Assembly (NCBI GenBank): GCA_024692565.1
Contig: JAILMN010000004.1
Span: 1-53,359, forward strand
Direction of reading: 5' to 3'
DNA length: 53,359 bases
Source: Paludibacteraceae bacterium
GTDB taxonomy: Bacteria; Bacteroidota; Bacteroidia; Bacteroidales; Paludibacteraceae
Positions 32,768 to 40,139 of the stretch are shown one piece after another (positions within the stretch are counted from its first letter, which is position 1; each line of letters opens with the position of its first letter). Below the pieces are notes generated by a model that ran no database searches, was not told the origin of the DNA, and saw only the letters and a program-made list of their open reading frames with translations. The position numbers and the translations under genes were made by a program.

Positions 32768-32940
32768 ATTTAAGAAACAAAGGCCCTTCGGGGCAAGAAG
32801 ACCAATCTTTTTTGTACCTTAAATAAACAGACTAATACCTTAGAAAAACAGGCGTCGCGAGGACGGCTGTTTTCGCTTTTTTCTAAGGAACCTCTTAACT
32901 ATATAAATCCCGCCTACTCGATTTGAGCAAGCGGGATTTA
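32768..32940 (+). ncRNA. Candidate small RNA with UUCG and long hairpins
   Basis: Bounded by the promoter at 32730-32761 and terminator at 32904-32940. Contains GCCC-UUCG-GGGC (32783-32794) and a long hairpin 32838-32888 (CCTTAG plus A5 pairs with T5 plus CTAAGG, then CAG/CTG and CGTC/GACG, with a 7-nt 3' bulge). About 170 nt and no start-to-stop frame of note. The family is not recognised. Confidence 0.5.
32904..32940. terminator. Bidirectional terminator-like hairpin
   Basis: TAAATCCCGC (32904-32913) pairs perfectly with GCGGGATTTA (32931-32940), with CTC/GAG inside the loop. It separates the candidate RNA from the convergent M3 peptidase gene. U tracts are short on both strands. Confidence 0.65.
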
Positions 32941-32962
32941 ACTTTGTCCAAATGCAGATTGG

Positions 32963-35110
32963 TTATTTTATCTCCTGCACTTTGATACCGTCTCGTTCGA
33001 GAAGCGCGTTGATCGTCGGTTCGCCGCCGCGGAAACGTTTGTACAGATCCATTGCTTTCTCCGTACCGCCTTTCTCCAAGATATTCTCGCGGAAACGTTT
33101 AGCGGCTTTCTTATCGAAGATCGTGCCGCTCTTCTTTTGTGCCGCTTTGAAAACCGAGAATGCATCCGCGTCTAACAGTTCAGACCATTTATAGCTGTAA
33201 TAACCTGCAGCGTAGCCGCCGGAGAAGATATGCGTGAACGAGCAGCACATCTGCGTGCCCGGTACATTCGGCAGCACTCTAACCTGCTCCATTGCGTCGT
33301 CGCTGAAACGGGTTACGGACTCAATGGTACCTATCGTCTCATTGACCTCAAACGGTTGCTCCAGACTATGCCATGCCATATCGAGATATCCGAAACTGAG
33401 TTGACGGACACAGCCATATGCCGCCATGTAAGTCTGCGAAGCATGCATCTTGTCAATCAAGTCCTGCGGAAGCGCTTCGCCGGTCTTATAATGTTTAGCG
33501 AAAGTATCCAGAAACTCTTTCTCGTCCAAGAAATTCTCGTTGAACTGAGAAGGCAATTCCACAAAGTCGCGAGGTACGTTTGTGCCGCTCTGCGATGCGT
33601 ATTGACAACGCGTCAACATACCGTGCAAACCATGACCGAACTCATGCAGGAAGGTGCGTACTTCATTATAACCGAACAACGCCGGTTTATCTGCGGTAGG
33701 TCGAGTGAAATTCATCACATTCACGATATGCGGACGATGATCCTTGCCGTTCTTTATAAACTGCGGTTGGAAATCATTCATCCAAGCTCCGCCGCGTTTA
33801 CCGTCCCGCGGATGGAAATCAGCATAGTAAACCGCTAAGAATTTGCCCTTCTCGTCAAATACCTCATATGCCGTTACTTCCGGATGATATACTTGAATCT
33901 TCTTATTCTCCTTAAATTTGATGCCATAAAGACGCTCCGCAAGGTCAAACACACCTTTTTTGACGTTCTCCAACTCGAAATAGGGCTTCAGATCATCATC
34001 CGAAATGTCATATTTCTCTTTTTTGAGTTTCTTGCTGTAATAGCTAAAGTCCCATGGTTCGATATGTGCCGCATACAAGCCATGTGCGTGCGCATAATCC
34101 TCTACTTCTTGCACCTCTGCTTGTGCTGCAGGCATATACGCATCACGCAGTTGATCAAGCAGTTTGTACACGTTCTCCGGCGTCTCTGCCATCGTCTTAT
34201 AGAGCGACTTGTCTGCAAAAGTCTTCTTACCGAATAGTTGTGCAATTGCGAGACGTGTATTAACAATCTCCACAATGATACCGGTGTTGTCAAACTCGCC
34301 GCCTACGCATTTCGTGGCACTTGCCATATAGAGTTCACGACGGATGTCGCGGTTATCCAAGTCCTGCATCACGGGGATTGTGGTCGTCGGCTTAAGATTC
34401 AGCAACCAACCGTCCAATCCTTTTTTCTTTGCATTCTCGCGCAGCACGGATTTCGTGTCTTCGTTCAGACCAGCCAAGAGAGCCTCGTCTGTCAGTAACA
34501 TCGACCACGCGTTAGTCGCTTTGAGTACGTTCTGACCATACTGAAGCGTCAGTTGGCTTAACTTGGCGGTCAGCTGGCGGTATTTCTCTTTGTCCTCCTC
34601 ACTAAGGTTAGCACCATTATTGGCAAACGACTCGTATATATCTTCGAGCAACTTATATTGCGCTTTGTTCAATTTGAGTTTGTCGCGCTGCTCATACACC
34701 GCTTTGATGCGTTTGAAGAGTCCCTCGTTCAGACGAATGGTCGAAGAATACTCCGACATCTTCGGGCTCAGTTCCAGTTCGATCTGCTGGATGGTGTCGT
34801 TCGTCTCCGCGTGCGAGAGGTTATAAAAACATCCGGCTACAACGGAAAGCAACTCTCCGGAAGCCTCATATGCCTCGATAGTGTTAGCAAAAGTCGGAGC
34901 TTCAGGATTATTGACGATGTCATCAATCTCCTTCAGTCCTTGCTTGAAAGCTTCTTCGAAAGCCGGCATGTAATGCTCTGCATAAATCTCATTGAACGGA
35001 TATGTACCATGCGGCGTCTTCCAATTTTTGTAGTCTAACAACGGATTGTTTGCAGCACTCGCTGCCAATAAAGATGTGGCTAATGCCATAGTCAGTACTA
35101 ATTTTCTCAT
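32963..35110 (-). CDS. dcp: M3 family metallopeptidase (oligopeptidase/dipeptidyl carboxypeptidase)
   Basis: 715 residues with an N-terminal signal peptide (MRKLVLTMALATSLLAASAA). Zincin motif FLHEFGHGLHG (HExxH) with the downstream Glu in the FVELPSQFNENFL region; these are M3 thimet-oligopeptidase/Dcp marks. A secreted or periplasmic location is expected, cutting short peptides. Last gene of the operon that begins at 40040, 19 bp after the T9SS cargo gene. Confidence 0.9.
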   Translation of the reverse strand: MRKLVLTMALATSLLAASAANNPLLDYKNWKTPHGTYPFNEIYAEHYMPAFEEAFKQGLKEIDDIVNNPEAPTFANTIEAYEASGELLSVVAGCFYNLSHAETNDTIQQIELELSPKMSEYSSTIRLNEGLFKRIKAVYEQRDKLKLNKAQYKLLEDIYESFANNGANLSEEDKEKYRQLTAKLSQLTLQYGQNVLKATNAWSMLLTDEALLAGLNEDTKSVLRENAKKKGLDGWLLNLKPTTTIPVMQDLDNRDIRRELYMASATKCVGGEFDNTGIIVEIVNTRLAIAQLFGKKTFADKSLYKTMAETPENVYKLLDQLRDAYMPAAQAEVQEVEDYAHAHGLYAAHIEPWDFSYYSKKLKKEKYDISDDDLKPYFELENVKKGVFDLAERLYGIKFKENKKIQVYHPEVTAYEVFDEKGKFLAVYYADFHPRDGKRGGAWMNDFQPQFIKNGKDHRPHIVNVMNFTRPTADKPALFGYNEVRTFLHEFGHGLHGMLTRCQYASQSGTNVPRDFVELPSQFNENFLDEKEFLDTFAKHYKTGEALPQDLIDKMHASQTYMAAYGCVRQLSFGYLDMAWHSLEQPFEVNETIGTIESVTRFSDDAMEQVRVLPNVPGTQMCCSFTHIFSGGYAAGYYSYKWSELLDADAFSVFKAAQKKSGTIFDKKAAKRFRENILEKGGTEKAMDLYKRFRGGEPTINALLERDGIKVQEIK

Positions 35111-35129
35111 TATAATTGATGTTTGTGAG

Positions 35130-36380
35130 TTATTGCTTGCCTCTTAACAGATTGATATCTCCGGACAATTGGTATATACCTACCGCTCCCGCATTGTTTT
35201 TCTGCTTTTTATATGATGCTTTCAACCCGATATACTGCGCATTTTTAGCGGCATCGGTTCCCATCGCTCGTATTACGTAGTAATACGCACCTTCTGCCGC
35301 AGGTCTTCCGTTAATCGTTCCATCCCAACCTTTGGCCGGATCGTCCCATTCATATACTAATTTTCCCCAACGGTTATATACCCAGCAATGGAACTCGCGC
35401 AACGAGCGATAGGCGACACGAAACTCATCGTTCTTGCCGTCTCCGTTAGGTGTGAACACGTTCGGTACTGCCAGATAAGACTCGGAAACAGCTACCGTCA
35501 TGTCCATAGAATCAGACGTGCAGTATGCGTTGTTTACTGCGCACACTACCCTATACGTAGCCGGTTCATTGAAAGTATAACGGATATCCTTGTCAAAACG
35601 TGTGACGATGCGTTCTCCGGCTTTATAAATAGTCCACCGGTAGAACTGTGCCCCGGGAGTCGGATTGCTATAGAAAGCGACCTCCAGAGGTCCGCTATAT
35701 TCGGTTCCTGTGATCAGTTTCTGACTTGTCGGACGATTTCGTTCATTCGATTTTTCGCCTTCTGTGCCTCGCGCCGTAGCCAAAGAGGTCAATTCCATCT
35801 TCACGGCTTGCACCTCATCTTCCGCAAAATTGACATGCACACAGGCGGAGTCCAAACCCAACTGCGCACGGATATCCGCATCATAGCAAAGCGTGATCGG
35901 CGTAGCGCCATACAACGGCGGAAGAGACAACGTGTGCGCTAAAGTGCCGGACTGTTGCGCCGCCGAATCAACCCACTCTTCCGTATTCCATGCCAAAGCA
36001 TCGTAGGACAGCGAGTACGTACGCGCCAACGAACCAAAATCACCCGTTACACGCAATAATGTGCCTTCACAGGAAGGCTCAACGGTAAAAGCAATGTCCT
36101 CTATATCCGTATAGAGTTTGGCGCAGAACGAACACCCGTTAGCGCGGTAACAACCTTCATCCGGATAAATCTCATCCACACCGGAGGCGTATAACGAACC
36201 ATCTGCTTTATACCATTCGGTAGCACCGAGCGTTGAACGCAGATGAATCTCATCCTTAAAAATGAAAGTGGTATCCGATCCTTTGACCACTTGTGTTGCC
36301 GTACCCACACACTCAATGTTTGCTGCATGGGACACAGCAACAACAAGTACCAAAAGCACTATGGAAAACAGTCTTCTCAC
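35130..36380 (-). CDS. Secreted protein with T9SS type B sorting domain
   Basis: 416 residues starting at GTG 36380, which overlaps the serA stop by 4 bp. Signal peptide MRRLFSIVLLVLVVAVSHA. Central Ig/PKD-like beta domains (YRWTIYKAGERIVTRFD, then ATYRVVCAVNNAYC). C-terminal CHU_C domain: VPNVFTPNGDGKNDEFRV, VYNRWGKLVYEWDD, GWDGTINGRPAAEGAYYY. This domain routes proteins through the type IX secretion system. It is encoded in the serine/decarboxylase operon, an odd place for a surface protein. Confidence 0.88.
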   Translation of the reverse strand: MRRLFSIVLLVLVVAVSHAANIECVGTATQVVKGSDTTFIFKDEIHLRSTLGATEWYKADGSLYASGVDEIYPDEGCYRANGCSFCAKLYTDIEDIAFTVEPSCEGTLLRVTGDFGSLARTYSLSYDALAWNTEEWVDSAAQQSGTLAHTLSLPPLYGATPITLCYDADIRAQLGLDSACVHVNFAEDEVQAVKMELTSLATARGTEGEKSNERNRPTSQKLITGTEYSGPLEVAFYSNPTPGAQFYRWTIYKAGERIVTRFDKDIRYTFNEPATYRVVCAVNNAYCTSDSMDMTVAVSESYLAVPNVFTPNGDGKNDEFRVAYRSLREFHCWVYNRWGKLVYEWDDPAKGWDGTINGRPAAEGAYYYVIRAMGTDAAKNAQYIGLKASYKKQKNNAGAVGIYQLSGDINLLRGKQ

Positions 36381-37297
36381 TTATTTACCTGGAAGCGTGT
36401 ATTACCGTTTTGAATAAAGTCCACAATCTGTTTAGCAGCTGCAATTCCTGCATTGATGTTTGCTTCTGCAGTCTGTGCACCCATCTTCTTTGGTGTTGCG
36501 AAGTAGCGTCCTTCGAAAAGTGTGCGGAACTTCGCATCGGCAACCGGCATAATATCGGTCATGTACTTCAAGTCCGGACGCTCTTGCATCAACGCGATCA
36601 GACCTTCCTCATCGATCACTTCTTTACGTGCCGTGTTAACGAGCACACCACCTTTCGGCATGAGGTTCACGAGATCATGGTTGATGCTGTTTTTGGTCTC
36701 TGCCGTAGCAGGGATATGCAGACTCACGATGTCGCAGATCTTGTATAACTCCTCTGCGCTGTGTACAGGCTTCACGTTAGCGGCAATCATCGCCTCGTCC
36801 GGGCAGTACGCATCATAAGCGAACACGTCCATGCCGAAGCCCTGTGCGATGCGCGCCACATTACGTCCTACGTTTCCGAAAGCATGAATACCCAGTTTCT
36901 TGCCTTTGAGCTCCGTACCCGACGCGCCGTTGTATAAGTTACGCACGGCAAAAACCATCAAACCGAGTGCCAACTCTGCTACTGCATTACTATTTTGACC
37001 CGGTGTGTTCATCGCTACCACCTTATGTGCCGTGGCAGCATCCAAATCTATATTGTCGTAGCCTGCTCCTGCACGAACAACGATCTTCAATTGCTTAGCC
37101 GCGTCCAATACCGCTGCGTCCACAATATCCGAACGAATGATCAGTGCGTCAGCATCTGCTACCGCCTCTAATAACTGTGCTTTGTCTGTATATTTCTCGA
37201 GCAGCGCCAACTCATAGCCTGCGCCCTCTACCACCTCACGAATGCCGTCCACAGCTACTTTCGCAAAGGGTTTTTCTGTAGCAACAAGAACTTTCAT
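36377..37297 (-). CDS. serA: D-3-phosphoglycerate dehydrogenase
   Basis: 306 residues. First step of serine synthesis, 3-phosphoglycerate to 3-phosphohydroxypyruvate with NAD. Rossmann motif (GIHAFGNVGRNVARIAQGFG; the second glycine is replaced by Ala-Phe-Gly spacing GxAFGxVG as in some family members), catalytic Arg in NTARKEVID and Glu in the AELALGLMVFAVRN region. The short form, without ACT or intervening domains, so no serine feedback domain is seen. Adjacent to serC. Confidence 0.93.
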   Translation of the reverse strand: MKVLVATEKPFAKVAVDGIREVVEGAGYELALLEKYTDKAQLLEAVADADALIIRSDIVDAAVLDAAKQLKIVVRAGAGYDNIDLDAATAHKVVAMNTPGQNSNAVAELALGLMVFAVRNLYNGASGTELKGKKLGIHAFGNVGRNVARIAQGFGMDVFAYDAYCPDEAMIAANVKPVHSAEELYKICDIVSLHIPATAETKNSINHDLVNLMPKGGVLVNTARKEVIDEEGLIALMQERPDLKYMTDIMPVADAKFRTLFEGRYFATPKKMGAQTAEANINAGIAAAKQIVDFIQNGNTRFQVNK

Positions 37298-37324
37298 ATT
37301 GTGTAATGTTGAATGTGTAATGTT

Positions 37325-38404
37325 TTAATGAAGTGCCTCGTACTCTTTGATACAATCTACCAAAGCCTGTACGCCTTCTATGTCCATTGCGTTATAGCAG
37401 GAAGCACGGAAACCGCCCACCAGACGGTGACCCTTGATACCTACCATACCTTTGGCGGTAGCGAACTTGAAGAAGTCGTCTTGCAGATCCTCGAAGCCTG
37501 GCTTGAAGACAAAGCATATATTCATACGACTGCGATCCTCTTTCTTGGAGATCGTCGGCATGAACAACTTCGACTCATCCAGACACTTGTACAGCAAGTC
37601 TGCTTTGGCTTTATTACGTGCTTCAATCCATTTCACACCGCCGTTTGCTTTGAGCCAACGAAGCGTCAGCACGGCCGTGTAAACCGGCAGAACAGGAGGC
37701 GTATTGAACATCGAACCGCCTTCGATATGCGTCTGGTAGTTCAGCATCGTCGGGATGTAACGACTTACTTTACCCAGGCAGCTCTCTTTGATGATCACGA
37801 AGGTCACACCTGCCGGCGCCAAATTCTTCTGCGCTCCACCGTAGATGATATCGTACTGGCTCACATCAATCGGACGACTCAAGATATCCGAGCTCATGTC
37901 GGCTACCAAAGGTACATTACCTTTCTTACGGTAAATCTCAGCGAGTTTGTCATCGTTGATCTCGGTACCGAAAATCGTGTTATTGGTCGTGATGTGGAAA
38001 TAATCGGCATCCTGCGGAATCTCAAAGTCCATAGGAATACTATCCGTGCTCGCCGCTACTTCGACCGCCTCACCGAAGCCTTTGGCTTCCTTGAGTGCTT
38101 TCTTGCTCCAAACACCGGTATTCAGGTACGCGGCTTTCTTCTCTAATAGGTTAAACGGCACCATGCAGAACTGCAGACTTGCACCGCCGCCAAGAAAGAG
38201 TACACGATAGCCTTCCGGTACATTTAAGAGCTCCTTCACCAAAGCTTCCGCCTCATCCATGATGGGTTGGAAATACTTCGCACGGTGCGAAATCTCCAAA
38301 ACAGAAAGACCTTCACCTTGGAAATCGATAACGGCTTCTGCCGTTTGTTTGATCACTTCTTGCGGGAGAATACTTGGGCCCGCGTTAAAATTGTACTTTT
38401 TCAT
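37325..38404 (-). CDS. serC: Phosphoserine aminotransferase
   Basis: 359 residues, normal length. PLP enzyme that converts 3-phosphohydroxypyruvate and glutamate to phosphoserine. Start [14 protein letters not shown], phosphate-binding [10 protein letters not shown], Schiff-base lysine in [15 protein letters not shown], and [11 protein letters not shown] near the end. Only 4 bp separate it from the upstream carboxyltransferase gene. Confidence 0.96.
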   Translation of the reverse strand: MKKYNFNAGPSILPQEVIKQTAEAVIDFQGEGLSVLEISHRAKYFQPIMDEAEALVKELLNVPEGYRVLFLGGGASLQFCMVPFNLLEKKAAYLNTGVWSKKALKEAKGFGEAVEVAASTDSIPMDFEIPQDADYFHITTNNTIFGTEINDDKLAEIYRKKGNVPLVADMSSDILSRPIDVSQYDIIYGGAQKNLAPAGVTFVIIKESCLGKVSRYIPTMLNYQTHIEGGSMFNTPPVLPVYTAVLTLRWLKANGGVKWIEARNKAKADLLYKCLDESKLFMPTISKKEDRSRMNICFVFKPGFEDLQDDFFKFATAKGMVGIKGHRLVGGFRASCYNAMDIEGVQALVDCIKEYEALH

Positions 38405-38408
38405 GTTA

Positions 38409-40040
38409 TTAAAGTGTATAATGTTTATGATTCCATGCTGTTGAATGAATAATCGGCAATGTTGCCGCAGGAGCTACCGTCGGCTTGGATGCCAAATGCA
38501 AAGCCATCGCGACAGCTGCCAACTCGTCTTCAGACGTCTCTTGTTTAGGCAATAGATTCTCCGGTATCGGCTTGCCGGCTTTGCGCATGCGTTCCACTAA
38601 GTCTTGATTAAACTGTTCTTTAGCCAGACCGCTCTTATACTCGCGATACTGTTTGTCGTGCATAGCGAACTCAAACAACTCTTCGTCGTCTTGTCCCCTA
38701 TCCCAACCGAGTTCTTTCATCTCTTTGATATACTGCGGCAGTACGTTCGGATATAGTTTCTGCGGATCGTCCGTGTAGAACTCAAATCCTTTCTCTTTCG
38801 CGAGTTCGATGATCTCAGGAGCCAATTTACCGGGCAACTTACCGCTCTTACCGAGTATCATGCCCCACATAGCGGGATCCATGCGCGTGAAGTCTTTCTC
38901 GCCCATCGAACGGCTGAAGAGGTTCATCAGCGCAGCATTCTTCACGTACTGACTGAACGGCGTTACCAGACACGGTGTACCCAACATCGGCCAGATACGC
39001 TGTACTTCATCGAAGAGCTGCACGAGCAGTTCGTCTTCACTCAACTCTTTCTCGCCTTTCTTCTTGAGATTAGCGTTAATAGCCGCGTGCATGCCTTTGA
39101 GGTCGGCCATTAGACTTCCCATCATACCTCCCGGCAGACCGCAACCTACAAGCAACGAGGTCATGAGGCTGTTCTTCGGATCAATCCAGTAACCCAGGAA
39201 ATCATCAATAAACTCCTGCGTTAGGCTTCGTGCCTCCATGTACGCTTTCATATTGATATCCTTGACGCGGAAACCGGCATCCTTCAACATCGCCTGGATA
39301 GTGATCACGTCCGGGTGCACTTTCCCCCAACTGAGCGGCTCCATTGCTACGTCCAACACGTCACCGCCGGCTTTGGCTACTTCGAGCATCGAAGCTACAC
39401 TGAAACCAGGTCCACAGTGTCCGTGATACTGGATGATGATATCGGGATGTTTCTCTTTGATAGCCGCTACGATGACGCCTAACATATGCGGACGACCGAT
39501 ACCGGCCATATCTTTGAGACAAATCTCTTGCGCACCGCCTTCAATCAGCTGCTCCGCAAGGTTGATGTAGTACTCCGCCGTGTGTACCTTCGAATACGTG
39601 ATACACATCGTTGCCTGCGCAGTCATGCCGGCCTCTTTCGCCCATTTAATCGACGGAATAATATTACGCGGGTCGTTCAGTCCGCAGAAGATACGGGTGA
39701 TATCCGTGCCCTGTGCGTGTTTCACTTTATACATCAACTGCCGCACATCTGCCGGCACAGGGTTCATACGCAGCGCGTTAAGTCCGCGATCCAACATATG
39801 GGTCTTGATACCCGCTTCGTTAAAGGGTTTGCAGAATGTACGAACGGCTTGATTCGGGTTCTCTCCGTACAGCAGGTTTACCTGCTCACTCGCACCGCCG
39901 TTAGTCTCCACGCGGTCGAAACAACCCATGTCGATGATCACCGGTGCGATACGCGCCAACTGGTCTTTACGCGGCACATATTTACCGCTACTCTGCCACA
40001 TGTCGCGATACACCAGGCTAAATTGAATTTCTTTCTTCAT
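38409..40040 (-). CDS. oadA: Oxaloacetate decarboxylase alpha / pyruvate carboxylase B-type carboxyltransferase
   Basis: 543 residues from ATG 40040; the promoter at 40065-40096 rules out the longer frame. DRE-TIM fold: [16 protein letters not shown] here stands where most members have DTTLRDxxQS, then metal-binding [15 protein letters not shown] histidines (QYHGHCGPG) and the lysine in [10 protein letters not shown]. The conserved carboxyltransferase domain follows to ~490. It has no biotinyl domain, so it must use a separate carrier such as the one at 23103-23543. The last ~45 residues resemble the OadG tail. Confidence 0.85.
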   Translation of the reverse strand: MKKEIQFSLVYRDMWQSSGKYVPRKDQLARIAPVIIDMGCFDRVETNGGASEQVNLLYGENPNQAVRTFCKPFNEAGIKTHMLDRGLNALRMNPVPADVRQLMYKVKHAQGTDITRIFCGLNDPRNIIPSIKWAKEAGMTAQATMCITYSKVHTAEYYINLAEQLIEGGAQEICLKDMAGIGRPHMLGVIVAAIKEKHPDIIIQYHGHCGPGFSVASMLEVAKAGGDVLDVAMEPLSWGKVHPDVITIQAMLKDAGFRVKDINMKAYMEARSLTQEFIDDFLGYWIDPKNSLMTSLLVGCGLPGGMMGSLMADLKGMHAAINANLKKKGEKELSEDELLVQLFDEVQRIWPMLGTPCLVTPFSQYVKNAALMNLFSRSMGEKDFTRMDPAMWGMILGKSGKLPGKLAPEIIELAKEKGFEFYTDDPQKLYPNVLPQYIKEMKELGWDRGQDDEELFEFAMHDKQYREYKSGLAKEQFNQDLVERMRKAGKPIPENLLPKQETSEDELAAVAMALHLASKPTVAPAATLPIIHSTAWNHKHYTL

Positions 40041-40064
40041 GTTATATAAAAACCTTTGCGGCTG

Positions 40065-40096
40065 CAAAGGTACTGCTTTTTTTTCAAATATGCAAA
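40065..40096 (-). promoter_or_regulatory. Promoter of the oadA-serC-serA operon
   Basis: Minus strand TACCTTTG (40072 to 40065), 20-bp spacer, TTTG (40096 to 40093). The -7 element is half of ACCTTTGC-N4-GCAAAGGT (40052-40071). Confidence 0.8.
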
Positions 40097-40113
40097 TATC
40101 TACGCTATTTTTT

Positions 40114-40139
40114 ATAAAAAAGCAACTCAACGAGTTGCT
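40114..40139 (-). terminator. Terminator of the gyrA operon
   Basis: On the minus strand AGCAACTC-GTT-GAGTTGCT (40139 to 40121) then a T6 run. The stem includes the last codons and stop of the fusion gene, and the T tract ends about 20 bp before the next promoter. Confidence 0.85.

Noticed and set aside
40041..40130. Upstream start for the oadA-type gene
   Set aside because: The longer frame covers the promoter and the preceding terminator and has no family similarity.
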